Positions 1-9,373 of a stretch of 64,000 nt of DNA are shown one piece after another. The stretch comes from Pseudomonadota bacterium (GTDB taxonomy: Bacteria; Myxococcota_A; Polyangia; GCA-2747355), in NCBI GenBank assembly GCA_016702545.1, contig JADJDT010000043.1, forward strand, positions 134,333 through 198,332, written 5' to 3'. The notes beneath the pieces were generated by a model. The model did not search any database, was not told the DNA's origin, and saw only the letters and a list, made by a program, of their open reading frames with translations. The number at the start of each line of letters is the position of its first letter. Position 1 is the first letter of the stretch. Position numbers and translations under genes: made by a program.

Positions 1-1
1 G

Positions 2-1651
2 CGTCGCGTCGATCTGGGCCGCACCTTCGACCTCGGCTCGCTGCTGCAGCGCATCAGCGGCTGGAAAAACGCCTTCCTGGCGCCCGGCGAGCTGCCATCG
101 AGTGACGACCCCTACGACGAGGCGGCGGCCGAGCTCTACCCGCGCTACCTCGAGCAGCTCGAGGCCTACGCCGCCGTGGACTTCGACGACCTGGTCTGCC
201 AGCCGACGAAGCTGCTCGAAGGGTCGGCGGCCTGCCGCGAGCGTTGGGCGGCGCGCTTCCGTTACGTCCTGGTCGACGAGTACCAGGACACCAACGCGGC
301 CCAGCTGCGGCTGCTGCGCGCGCTGGGCGGGGGGCATCGGAACGTCTGCGTGGTCGGCGATGACGATCAGTCGATCTACGGCTGGCGTGGTGCCGACGTG
401 CGCAACATCCTGCGCTTCGGCGACGACTTCCCGGGAGCCCAGGTCATCGCGCTCGAGCGCAACTACCGTTCGTGTCCACCGATCCTCGCGCTGGCCAACC
501 AGGTGATCGCCGCCAACCCCGAGCGCCACCCCAAGCAGCTGCGGCCGACGCGCCACGGCGGCGTCAAGGTGCGTTTGGTCGTCGGCACCGATGGCGAGTC
601 CGAGGCGCGCTGGGTGGCGCTGCATCTCAAGCAGGCGGTCGAGCGCCACGGGCGTGGCTGGGGCGAGGCCGCCGTGCTCTATCGCTCCAACATCCTGGCG
701 CGCGGCCTGGAGGAGGCGCTGCGCGAGCACGGCGTGCCCTATCGGGTCTTCGGCGGCGCGGCGTTCTTCGACCGCAAGGAGGTCAAGGACGTCAGCGCCT
801 ACCTGCGGCTGTGCTGCAACCCCTTCGACGAGATCGCGCTGCGGCGGGTGATCAACACGCCGGCGCGCGGCATCGGGCCGGTGACGGTGGCGAAGCTGGC
901 GGCCTGGGCCGAGGCGACCCCGGGGCGCTCGCTCTTCGCCGCGCTGCAGCAGGCCCCCGAGGTGCTAGGAGCCGCCGATCGCGCGCTGGCGCCGATCGCC
1001 GAGCTGGTCGCGCTGATCGGCAAGCATGCGCCGCTGTTGCGCGGGGGCGGCGCGCTGGCCGATCAGGGGCGCATGCTGATCGAGGCCACCGGTTTGCGCG
1101 GCGAGCTCGAGCGCAGCAGCCCCTCGGGCAAGATCTTCGAGCGGCGCTGGGGCCATGTGCTGGGCCTCTTCGACGGCCTGGCCGCCTATTGCCGGCGCGT
1201 CGAGCGGCCGAGCCTGGCCGACTACCTCAACCGGCTGGCGCTCTTCAGCTCGGGCGACGATGACGCCGAGGGGCCGCGCGATTGCGTGACGCTCTGCACG
1301 CTGCATGGCGCCAAGGGCCTCGAGTTCCCGCTGGTGATCATGGTCGGTCTGGAGGAGGGGCTGCTCCCGCACGACCGCACGCTCAACCCACAGGCCAACG
1401 ATCTCGACAGCAGCGGCGTCGACGAGGAGCGGCGCCTCTGCTACGTCGGCATCACGCGCGCGCGCGACGAGCTGGTACTGACCCGCGCCGCCCGACGCCT
1501 GATCCGCGGCCGCGCGCAGGACCGTCAGCCGAGCCGCTTCCTCGAGGGTCTGGTGGCCGAGGACTTCGAGCTCGAGGACCTCTCCGCGCCGCCGCCGCTC
1601 GAGGACGTCAAGGCGATGGTGGCGGCGTTGCGCGCGCGCTTGGGCGCCTGA
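2..1651 (+). CDS. UvrD/Rep/PcrA-type superfamily 1 DNA helicase, 5' truncated
   Basis: This is the C-terminal 549 codons of an ATP-dependent 3'-5' DNA helicase used in repair or replication restart. The frame is open from the first bases, so the start and the Walker A motif lie upstream of the window. Visible motifs in order are VDEYQDTN (motif II, about nt 272), GDDDQSIYGWRGA (motif III, about nt 356), LERNYRS (motif IV), TLHGAKGLEF (motif V, about nt 1300) and YVGITRAR (motif VI, about nt 1440). The WRGA form and the spacing fit the Rep/PcrA/UvrD group and not RecB or AddA. The C-terminus ends in a short acidic and alanine-rich tail without an obvious Tudor-like extension. Which of the three paralogues it is cannot be decided from this fragment. 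Confidence 0.93.
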   Translation, partial: RRVDLGRTFDLGSLLQRISGWKNAFLAPGELPSSDDPYDEAAAELYPRYLEQLEAYAAVDFDDLVCQPTKLLEGSAACRERWAARFRYVLVDEYQDTNAAQLRLLRALGGGHRNVCVVGDDDQSIYGWRGADVRNILRFGDDFPGAQVIALERNYRSCPPILALANQVIAANPERHPKQLRPTRHGGVKVRLVVGTDGESEARWVALHLKQAVERHGRGWGEAAVLYRSNILARGLEEALREHGVPYRVFGGAAFFDRKEVKDVSAYLRLCCNPFDEIALRRVINTPARGIGPVTVAKLAAWAEATPGRSLFAALQQAPEVLGAADRALAPIAELVALIGKHAPLLRGGGALADQGRMLIEATGLRGELERSSPSGKIFERRWGHVLGLFDGLAAYCRRVERPSLADYLNRLALFSSGDDDAEGPRDCVTLCTLHGAKGLEFPLVIMVGLEEGLLPHDRTLNPQANDLDSSGVDEERRLCYVGITRARDELVLTRAARRLIRGRAQDRQPSRFLEGLVAEDFELEDLSAPPPLEDVKAMVAALRARLGA

Positions 1652-1789
1652 CGACGCAGAGCGGAGCGTCGGGGAGCGGAGCGGAGGGGGGACAGCGAGA
1701 GGGAGGGGAGAGGGAGAGGGGAGAGGGGAGAGGAGCGAGGCTGGCGGCTCCCTGCGTGGGTGCGCCGCCAGCCTGGGGAGGCCCGGAAG
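1652..1789. other. Purine-rich intergenic tract between convergent genes
   Basis: The 138 bp between the helicase stop and the cytochrome stop hold a G/A-only run at about 1690-1740 built from GAGAGGG-like units. No gene or classical terminator hairpin was found in it. Confidence 0.5.
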
Positions 1790-4593
1790 CTACGCCCGCG
1801 TCAGCCCGGTGAGCGAGCCGCCGAGGTCCTGGATGCTGTCGTAGAGCAGTTGGGCCACGTAGCTGAAGTTGTGGGCCCAGGCTCCCGGGTCCTTCTGGCT
1901 GAGCTGGTAGTTGTGCGCGGCGCGGACCAGTTTGTCGGTCCAGCCGCTGAAGCTACCGCCCCCGCACTTGCCGAAGTAGGGTAGGCGTTCCCGTCATAGC
2001 AGAGCGTGGGTGCAAGCACCTTCATCTGCGCCAGCAGCTTCGCCGCGAGGCCCTGCAGCTCGGCGGCCAGCGTGGTGGTGGCCGCGTCGCCGTCGTAGTT
2101 CACGCCCTCGCGCGCGCTGCCGCGAATGCTGGTGAGCTGAGCCGCGCTCGTCACGCTGCCGTGGCAAGCGGTGCATGCCCCGGCGTTGTCTGACACCTGG
2201 AACGAATGCTGGTTGGCACCGGGCGCGTGGCAGGCGACGCAGCCGGTCTTGTTGGCGATGGCGGCGTGGTTCCTGGTGCCGCGGTAGGTCTTCCCGGCGT
2301 ATTCGTAACCCACGCCGCCGGCCGACCCGGCGATCGTCGCGGCTGCCGGGACGTAGTGCACGTTACGGAAGGCCAGCGCCTTGGACGCCGCCTGCTGGTC
2401 CGCGATGTACTTATCGATCGTGGCCTTCGACTCGCGGCCGCTGTGGCAGGTGGCGCAGAGGTTCATCATCTTGTCGGGCGCCTCGGTCGTGCCGAAGGAG
2501 AAGGTCGCCGTGGCACCCGGGAACTTGACCGAGTCGACGAGCCGCACCGGGGCGGTGGCACCGAAGGAGGTGTGGCAGGTGGCGCAGTCGAGGCCATTGT
2601 CCTGTTCGGTCCCCGTCGGCGACTCGACCCCCTTGCTCAGGTAGTAGCTCAGGCCCTCGGAGCCGCCGTGGCACTTGGTGCAGGACGCGGCGACCACGCC
2701 GGTGGCCTCGGCGTCCCAGTGGCGCGCGGCCTCACCCGCGCCGTTGAAGTGCCCCTTGTCGTTGCGCTGGTCGTCGGACAGGGCGTAGGCGCCATCGGCG
2801 ATCACGACGTTGAGGTCGACGATCGAATCGTGCAGCAGCTGGATGATGTACTTCGCGTTGTGGGCGAAGGCACCCGGGTCCTTGAGCGAGACCTGGTAGT
2901 TGTAGGCGGCGCGCAGCAGGCGCGGTGTCCAGTCGCTATAGCCGGTGGTTTCGGCGGTGCCGCAGGTTCCGTTGTTATCCGCGTCCTTGAAGAAGTAGGG
3001 GTGGGCGGCCGCGTTGTAGCAGAGCGCGGGCAGGGACTTCTTGGCGGCATAGGCCCGAAGGGCGGCGAGCAGCTTCTCACTCAGGCCCTGCAGCTCGAAG
3101 TAGATGCCCTCGGTCTTGTTGCCGTCGTTGTCGTAGTCGGTGAGCTTGGAGGCGACCATGCGAATTGAGTGCAGCTTCTCGACGCTGTCGGCGCCCGTGT
3201 GGCAGCTCTGGCAGGCGCTGGTCTTGACGGCCAGCGAGTGTGAATCGTGGCAGCCGACGCAGGTGTCGTAGCCAGGGACGTGCCGGAAGCGCCAGTCGTA
3301 GACCTTGTCCTTGTACTGGTACCCGCCGAGCGCGCGGCCGGCGTTGAGCGTGGCGCCTGCGGCGTAGTAGTGGATGTTGAGGAAGCCGAGCTTGATCGGC
3401 GGCGTGTCGGCGTTGCCGTCGTGGTCGATCGCCGGCGGCACCGCATCGAGGTCGAGGGCGCTGCTGGCGATGATCGCCTGCAGCCCGTCGATCGCGGGCT
3501 TGGCGGAGGTCCCGCTGCCCTCGGCACCGACCCCGTAGAGCTCGGCGCGGCGGCGGACGCTGAGATCGTCGCGGCGGGCGGCGATCTGCGCCTTCATCGC
3601 GTCGACCGTCACCTTGAGGCCCGCCACGTTGGCGATGCTCTCCTCGACCGCGAAGGTCGACGAGCGACCCTGGTGGCAGGTCATGCAGCGCGCCTCGGGG
3701 CCGACGTCCTTGATCTCGATGCCCGAGGGGAACACCACGCTGGCCAGGCGATCGGCCTTGGGGTTGTGGCAGGCCTGGCACTGGATGCCCTTGGGCTCGA
3801 CGGCGGCGGCCACGTCCACCTTGCCCGCGGCGCTGCCGTCGTCGCCGAGGAAGTCGCGGAAGCCGGGCGTGCTGTGGCACTTGGCGCAGCTCGTCGGGAC
3901 GACCGCCGGGTTGTCCTTGTCCCAGTGGACGAAGGCCTCTCCCTTGGTGTCGGCGTGGCCGGAGCTCAGCCACGCTGTCAGCTGCGGCAGCTCGGTGGCC
4001 ACGGTCACGACGATCGTCGCCTCTTTGGCGCTGGTGGCACCACGCGCCTTGATCGTCGCCTGACCGTCCTGCAGTCCGGTGACGGTGCCGTCCGCGGCGA
4101 CCGTCGCCACGGCGGTGTTGTCGGAGCTCCAGGTGTAGCTCGCGTCGGTCGCGTTGACCGTGCTCGCCGTCAGCTTGGTCGTCGCTCCGACCTTGGCGAA
4201 GGGGTTGCCAGCCACGACGACGGCGGCCTCGCCGAGCGTCGTGACGACCACGACATGATCGGCGCTCAGGCCGCTGTCCTTGCCCTTGACCGTCACGGCG
4301 GTCTCACCGGCGGCCACGCCGGTCACGACGCCCTCGGCGGTGACCGTGGCCTTCTTCGAGTCGGCGCTGGTCCAGGTGTAGCCCGTGTCCGTGGCGCCGA
4401 CGGTCCGGGCCGCTAGCGTCAGGGTGCGGCCGACCTGCACCGAGTTGCCGCCGCTGACCGCGATGCGCTCCAAGCCGCCGCCCTCGTCGTCGCTGCAACC
4501 GATCCCCGCGGAGGCGATCAGCACTGCCCCGAGGGTGAGGCCGAGGCGCGTTCCCGCCCAACAGAACCGTGCCGCGCTAGCTGGCTTGCTCAT
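1790..4593 (-). CDS. Decaheme c-type cytochrome lipoprotein with two BIG2 domains (one apparent frameshift)
   Basis: Predicted envelope lipoprotein carrying ten CxxCH haem motifs, probably an extracytoplasmic electron carrier. The ATG at 4593 follows an AGGAG at suitable spacing. Residues 17-33 form a lipoprotein-like signal ending at Cys33, although the lipobox (AGIGC) is weak. Two BIG2 immunoglobulin-like domains follow (about 41-118 and 120-200). The haem part is a duplication: CAKCH, CQACH, CMTCH, CVGCH, CQSCH, then CTKCH, CATCH, CATCH, CVACH, CTACH. Each five-haem module is followed by a similar helical stretch (CYN..HPYF; RAA.NYQ.S.KDPGA.AHN). Near 1978-1984 one base seems to be missing. 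Restoring it extends the second copy of that stretch to a TAG at 1790, which is the end given here; unrepaired, the frame turns to nonsense and ends at 1801. It is divergent from the CbcL-like gene at 4923. Confidence 0.85.
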
Positions 4594-4922
4594 GATGCTC
4601 ATCTCCTGGCCGCGATGTGTGACTGAGCCCGATCGGCGCCGAAACCACGAACGTGTGCTCATCGAGAACTTGAACTCATCGAAAGGGACCCATCGAAAGG
4701 GACCCGGCGAAACCGGACCTGATCCCCAAGGACGACAGACTACCTGGATCACGCTCGCGTCATAGTCGGTCAATCGTCCTCCGGTGTCAAACCCAAGCCA
4801 TCGATATTATTGAGCTAAATGGTACATAAAGGGTTCTGTATCGGCCTGACGATCGCGTGCTCCAGAAGTTTGTATTGGAGGGGCCTGCCGCTACGATGCG
4901 GGCAGCTGAAAGGCGATGACGC
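4594..4922. promoter_or_regulatory. Divergent promoter region between two cytochrome genes
   Basis: This 329-bp gap separates two divergently transcribed cytochrome genes. It contains a 14-bp tandem duplication (CATCGAAAGGGACC twice, 4677-4704) and, at about 4800-4832, an AT-rich patch (ATATTATTGAGCTAAAT) that stands out in this GC-rich sequence and is the likely promoter area. No convincing -35/-10 pair can be assigned to either strand. Confidence 0.4.
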
Positions 4923-6992
4923 ATGCGCTCGAGCCAGCGGTATCCACAGACGAAGCGTCGGTGCCGATCGCGCGCCCCGGCGGTGCGGCCCGTCCTTTTC
5001 GCCGCGCTGCTCGGGGTCGCGACGGCGACAGGGCGGCCCTTCTCGGCCGCGGCGGCGGATCGAGAGCCGCCGAGCAACGCCAGCTGCCTGGACTGCCACA
5101 GCGAGCGCGAGGTTGTCGGGCCGCGCTATCTCGTGGATCCGGGCGACCTCGCGGTGGGCCCGCACGCGGCGGCGGCGGTCCAGTGCGTGGACTGCCACAC
5201 CAAGGCGGCGACCGTTGCTGACCTCACCGAGCACGGTCGACTGGGTCGCGCGAGCTGCGACGGCTGCCACGAGGCCGCGGCCGAGCTCGCCGCGGGCGAG
5301 CACAGCTCCACCGGCGTGGTCGCCGGGCGAAGGTCGCCGAGCTGCAGCACCTGCCACGGCCTGCACCGGATCCTCGCGGTCGGCGACCCGGCCTCCCCCG
5401 TTGCTCCCGCGCGCCAGGCCGCGACCTGTGGGCAATGCCATCGCGCGGCCGTGATCGGCAGCTTCCTCGCCAGCGTGCACGGGCGCGCCGCGGGCGACAG
5501 CACGCCGGCCAAGGACGCGTCAGGCTCGCCGCGCCCGCGCTGTTCGAGCTGCCACGGGCCGCACCGCATCGAGCACGGCGACGTGCTGCGCAGCCCGCGC
5601 TTCAAGCTGGCGATGGTGACCGCCTGCAGCGGCTGCCATCCCAAGGTGGCAGCGGAGTATCGGGGCAGCGTCCACGGGGTGGCGCTGCTGCAGCGCAACG
5701 CGATCGAGTCGGCGTCGTGCGTCGATTGCCATCGTGGGCACGAGATTTACCGCCCCGGCGACCCGCGCGCGGCCGTCTTCGCCACACGGGTGACGGACGA
5801 CTGCGCCAAGTGCCACGCCGACGCCACGCTGATCCGACGCTTCAACCTGCCGGGGAACGTCGTCGAGTCCTTCCAGCTCAGCTACCACGGTCTGGCCGGA
5901 CGGGAGGGCGACGTGCGCGTGGCCAATTGCGCGACCTGCCACGAATTCCACGCGGTCTACCGCGCCACGGATCCGCGCTCGTCGATCCACCCGCGCAACT
6001 TGGCCAAGACCTGCGGCAAGTGCCATCTCGGGGCCACCGACCGCTTCATCCAGGGGACGATTCACGTGTCGGCGGGCAGCCAGCAGCACCGCGCCGTGGC
6101 TGTGGTGCGCGCGCTCTACGTCTGGTTGATCGCCATGATCCTGGGGGGGATGGCGCTGCACAATGTGCTCGACTTCCTGCGCAAGATGCGGCTGCGTCGG
6201 GCGCGCCAGGCGGCCGAGCCGACGATCGAGCGCCTGACGCGCCTCGAGCGGCGCCAGCATGCGGTCTTGATCGCCTCGTTCTTCTTGCTCGGCTACACCG
6301 GCTTCGCGCTGCGCTACCCCGGCGCCTGGTGGGTCGCACCGCTGCGCTGGGCCGGCACGACGGAGGTCTTTCGCTCGCTGCTGCACCGCGTGGCCGGGGT
6401 CGGACCGATCCTGGCCGGGCTCTTCCACCTCGGCTTCCTGCGCTGGCACCGCCGCGGGCGCGAGCAGTGGACTCAGCTCGTGCCGCGGCTGCGCGACGTG
6501 CACGAGCTGATCGACAACGTGCGCTACTACCTGGGGCGGCGTCCGCACCCGCCGCGCTTCGGGCGCTTCGGCTACATCGAGAAGGCCGAGTACTGGGCGC
6601 TGGTGTGGGGTACGGCGGTGATGGCCATCACCGGCCTGGTGATGTGGTTCCAGGTGCAGGCGCTGCGTTGGCTGCCGCGCTGGGTCTTCGACGTCTGCGC
6701 GACGGTGCACTTCTACGAGGCGATCCTCGCCGTCTCGGCGATCGTCGTCTGGCATTTCTACTTCGTGATGGTGAACCCCGAGGACGCCCCGCTCTCGACG
6801 GTGTTCCTCGACGGCCGGGTCACGCTCGAGCACCTGCGCGAGCACCGTCCCGCCGAGTACGACGAGCTGGTCCGTCGCGGCGCGCTGCCCAGTGAGGGGG
6901 CCGGTGAGGGGGCCAGCGAGGGGCCCGCCGAGGGGAGCGGTGGCCCGGGGGAAGGCCGGGCGGCCCGCGAGAGCGGTGGTCCGGAGGCCTAA
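4923..6992 (+). CDS. CbcL-like inner-membrane cytochrome: 11-haem c-type domain fused to b-type cytochrome
   Basis: Predicted quinol-oxidising inner-membrane cytochrome of 689 residues. An N-terminal signal sequence (about residues 20-46) is followed by eleven CxxCH motifs (CLDCH, CVDCH, CDGCH, CSTCH, CGQCH, CSSCH, CSGCH, CVDCH, CAKCH, CATCH, CGKCH; about residues 55-365). From about residue 395 there are four or more membrane helices with the conserved histidines of the HydC/FdnI b-type cytochrome family. The layout matches Geobacter CbcL, which passes electrons from menaquinol to periplasmic cytochromes. The C-terminal 35 residues are Gly/Glu-rich low complexity. It converges with a second protein of the same design, the stops being 10 bp apart, and is divergent from the decaheme lipoprotein. 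Family membership is clear; the physiological electron acceptor is inferred. Confidence 0.85.
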   Translation: MRSSQRYPQTKRRCRSRAPAVRPVLFAALLGVATATGRPFSAAAADREPPSNASCLDCHSEREVVGPRYLVDPGDLAVGPHAAAAVQCVDCHTKAATVADLTEHGRLGRASCDGCHEAAAELAAGEHSSTGVVAGRRSPSCSTCHGLHRILAVGDPASPVAPARQAATCGQCHRAAVIGSFLASVHGRAAGDSTPAKDASGSPRPRCSSCHGPHRIEHGDVLRSPRFKLAMVTACSGCHPKVAAEYRGSVHGVALLQRNAIESASCVDCHRGHEIYRPGDPRAAVFATRVTDDCAKCHADATLIRRFNLPGNVVESFQLSYHGLAGREGDVRVANCATCHEFHAVYRATDPRSSIHPRNLAKTCGKCHLGATDRFIQGTIHVSAGSQQHRAVAVVRALYVWLIAMILGGMALHNVLDFLRKMRLRRARQAAEPTIERLTRLERRQHAVLIASFFLLGYTGFALRYPGAWWVAPLRWAGTTEVFRSLLHRVAGVGPILAGLFHLGFLRWHRRGREQWTQLVPRLRDVHELIDNVRYYLGRRPHPPRFGRFGYIEKAEYWALVWGTAVMAITGLVMWFQVQALRWLPRWVFDVCATVHFYEAILAVSAIVVWHFYFVMVNPEDAPLSTVFLDGRVTLEHLREHRPAEYDELVRRGALPSEGAGEGASEGPAEGSGGPGEGRAARESGGPEA

Positions 6993-7002
6993 GCCCCGCC
7001 GC

Positions 7003-9162
7003 TCAGCCGAGCAGGCGTCGCGCCATCGCCACGTAGATCGCGACGATCAACGCCACGCCGATCGCGAAGGCCAGCATCCCGATCGGGTTGAAGATCCGCT
7101 TCCAGCTCTGCCACTCGTCGCCCATGCGCTCCTGCTCCAGGCGACCGCTGGCCTGCAGGCGGTCATAGAGCCGCTTGCGCTCGTGCAGCAGCTCTTCCTC
7201 GGTGATGCGGCCCGAGAAGATGACCGAGTCCATCGGCCACTTCTCGACGCGGAAGTGCACGTTGAAGAAGTGGAAGGTGAAGATGAAGCCCGCCGCGAGC
7301 AGGGCCTCGTCGCTGTGCATGATCAGCGCGACGTTGATCACCCAGCCCGGCAGCACCCGGGTCACCGCCTCGGGAAACCACATCACCAGCCCCGACAGCC
7401 CGATCACCGCGACGCCCCAGAACACGCCCAGGTAGTCGAACTTCTCCCAATAGGTCCAGCGGTCGAATTGGGGGCGCGGGCCGCGGCCGAAGAACCACTT
7501 CTGATGCGCCCAGAAGTCCCTCAGGTCCTGAAGGTTGGGGATCGGTGAGTCGGGGCCGAAGACCACGCCGAAGAGGCGGCGCCAGCGGAAGCGCCCCGTG
7601 TCGTCGCGGTAGTCGCCGCGACGGTGCCAGAGCCGAGAGCCGACGACCCCGAGATGGATCGTGAAATAAATCGCCGTCAGCACGGCGCCCAGGCGGTGAA
7701 GCATGGCCGCGACCTGCGGGCCGCCGAGCAGGCGGAAGATCCATTGCGCCCAGTCGCTGGCGTAGAACTTGAGCGGCATCCCGGTCAACACCAGCAGCAG
7801 GAAGCTGATGATCACCAGGAAATGGCAGAAGCGGTCGACCGGGCGAAAGCGCACGTAGACCCGACCCGTCGTCACCTCGCGCGCGCGGCGCTTGTGCGCC
7901 GAGAACGCCTTGGGGTCACGGATCACCAGCGCAATCGAGCGCGTGAACCACAGCAGCGTGTGGAGCCCGAAGAAGCCGAAGACGCCGAGCAGCAGCGCGG
8001 TCATCGCCACATAGGTCCAATACAGCACGGGATAGCCCTGACGGTCCGAATGATCGGCATGGGTCAGGTAACCCGTGAAACCCGCCGTCGCCTTGGGGTG
8101 GCAGCGCTGGCAGACGGCCAGGCGCCGCTCGGGCGCGAGCCGCGAGGTCGGGGCGTTGACCCGCACCACGTCGTGGTGCCCGTGGCAGTCGAAGCAGGCG
8201 GCGACCTCGCTGCGGCCCAGCGCGATCGCCTTGCCATGATAGGTCTCGCGATAGCGCGCCAGCCGGTCGAGGTGGCAGCGGCCACAGCGCTCATCGCTCG
8301 CCAGCTTGAAGACGTTCTTGGTCGGTCGGCCGATCTTGTGTGAGCTGTGACAGTCGACGCAGACCGGGCCGCGCGGATCCCCTCGGGCCAGCAACTGGCC
8401 GTGGATGCTCTTGGCGTAGATCTCGCCGATGCCATAGTGGCACTTGGCGCAGGTCTGCGGCACACGCGCGTGCGAGATGCTCGAGCGCGGATCCCGCTGC
8501 GGATAGATCGCGTGGCTGCCATGGCAGTCGCTGCAGGACGGCGCGACGATCAGCCCATCCCGCAGCAGCCCGCGCCCGTGGATGCTCTCCGCGTAGAACG
8601 TCGCCGCCTGCGGCTGATGGACGCGATGCTCCTTCATCAGCGCCGCGTTCTGGTGGCAGCGCGCGCAGGTGTAGGGCAGGCGCAGCTTGAAGACCGGCGA
8701 GCGCGGGTCACTGACCTTGACGATATCGTGACCCCCGTGGCAGTCGCCGCAGCGCGCCGCGCCTCCCGTTTTGCGCGCCCAGGCCTGGCCATGAACGCTG
8801 CCGGCGTAGGCCTGGGCCTGCTCCTCGTGGCAGGCCTCGCAGCGCGGTGGCCCGAGCCGGGCCGCGTGGGGCGCTGCCGCCTCGGCCTCGGCGAGCTGCG
8901 TGTGGCAGTCGGTGCAGGCGAGCTCGGCGTGGACCGAACGGCCGAGGGCCGCCGGGTCCAGCACCAGCCGGCGCGCGGGGTCGGCCAAGCGCTGGTTGAA
9001 GCCTGGCTTCCCGTGGCAGCGGAGGCAGCCGTTGGCGCCGTCGCCGGCACCGGCGGCGCCGCTGCGGCCGCTCGCCAGCAGCAACGTCAGGCCGGAAACC
9101 ATGCGTAGCAGGCGGCTCACCAGCGCGGGCGCTCTCGTTCGCGATCGGCAGGCGCTGTGCAT
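7003..9162 (-). CDS. CbcL-like inner-membrane cytochrome: 11-haem c-type domain fused to b-type cytochrome (second copy)
   Basis: A 719-residue protein of the same design as its convergent neighbour. The ATG at 9162 is preferred because it opens a signal sequence (about residues 15-36) and has a G-rich ribosome site upstream; a longer frame upstream of it is not protein-like. Eleven CxxCH motifs follow (CLRCH, CTDCH, CEACH, CGDCH, CARCH, CSDCH, CAKCH, CVDCH, CGRCH, CFDCH, CQRCH; about residues 46-360). From about residue 380 comes a multi-helix b-type cytochrome domain with His-containing helices (DRFCHFL, LHRLGAV, FHFFNVHF). Unlike its neighbour it has an extra C-terminal membrane helix (IGMLAFAIGVALIVAIYVA). 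The two copies are clearly diverged, so they may work at different potentials or with different partners, as described for Geobacter inner-membrane quinol cytochromes. Confidence 0.85.
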   Translation of the reverse strand: MHSACRSRTRAPALVSRLLRMVSGLTLLLASGRSGAAGAGDGANGCLRCHGKPGFNQRLADPARRLVLDPAALGRSVHAELACTDCHTQLAEAEAAAPHAARLGPPRCEACHEEQAQAYAGSVHGQAWARKTGGAARCGDCHGGHDIVKVSDPRSPVFKLRLPYTCARCHQNAALMKEHRVHQPQAATFYAESIHGRGLLRDGLIVAPSCSDCHGSHAIYPQRDPRSSISHARVPQTCAKCHYGIGEIYAKSIHGQLLARGDPRGPVCVDCHSSHKIGRPTKNVFKLASDERCGRCHLDRLARYRETYHGKAIALGRSEVAACFDCHGHHDVVRVNAPTSRLAPERRLAVCQRCHPKATAGFTGYLTHADHSDRQGYPVLYWTYVAMTALLLGVFGFFGLHTLLWFTRSIALVIRDPKAFSAHKRRAREVTTGRVYVRFRPVDRFCHFLVIISFLLLVLTGMPLKFYASDWAQWIFRLLGGPQVAAMLHRLGAVLTAIYFTIHLGVVGSRLWHRRGDYRDDTGRFRWRRLFGVVFGPDSPIPNLQDLRDFWAHQKWFFGRGPRPQFDRWTYWEKFDYLGVFWGVAVIGLSGLVMWFPEAVTRVLPGWVINVALIMHSDEALLAAGFIFTFHFFNVHFRVEKWPMDSVIFSGRITEEELLHERKRLYDRLQASGRLEQERMGDEWQSWKRIFNPIGMLAFAIGVALIVAIYVAMARRLLG

Positions 9163-9266
9163 TGGCTCGGTCCCCCGGGGGTCGGTGGCGATCACTGCGC
9201 TGGGCCATCGGGGCCTAGGCCGTGTGATTATCACCGCGCGGTGCTGCAGATTGAAAGATTCGAGTG

Positions 9267-9310
9267 CCCCGCGCCGAGCGGCGCAGGGGCCGGCGGGGAG
9301 GCCCGCCGGC
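9267..9310. repeat. Two adjacent GC-rich hairpins in a divergent intergenic region
   Basis: CCCCGCGCC / GGCGCaGGGG (loop GAGC) at 9267-9289 is followed directly by GCCGGCGGG / CCCGCCGGC (loop GAGG) at 9289-9310. They lie in the 211-bp gap between the starts of the cytochrome gene (9162) and the gene at 9374, so they are leader or operator structures rather than terminators. Function unknown. Confidence 0.4.
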
Positions 9311-9373
9311 GCGTCTTTGACCCGGCACCGATCGTTACTGTATGTTACCGCCACTTTTCTGCGGGGTGAGCTC

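Noticed and set aside
5520..6845. A 441-codon minus-strand frame over the first CbcL-like gene
   Set aside because: Antisense shadow; the plus strand has eleven CxxCH motifs and membrane helices.
9163..9373. N-terminal extensions of the second CbcL-like protein (to 9375) and of the gene at 9374 (to 8900)
   Set aside because: The two extensions overlap each other on opposite strands, lack protein character, and internal starts with ribosome sites and normal N-termini exist.
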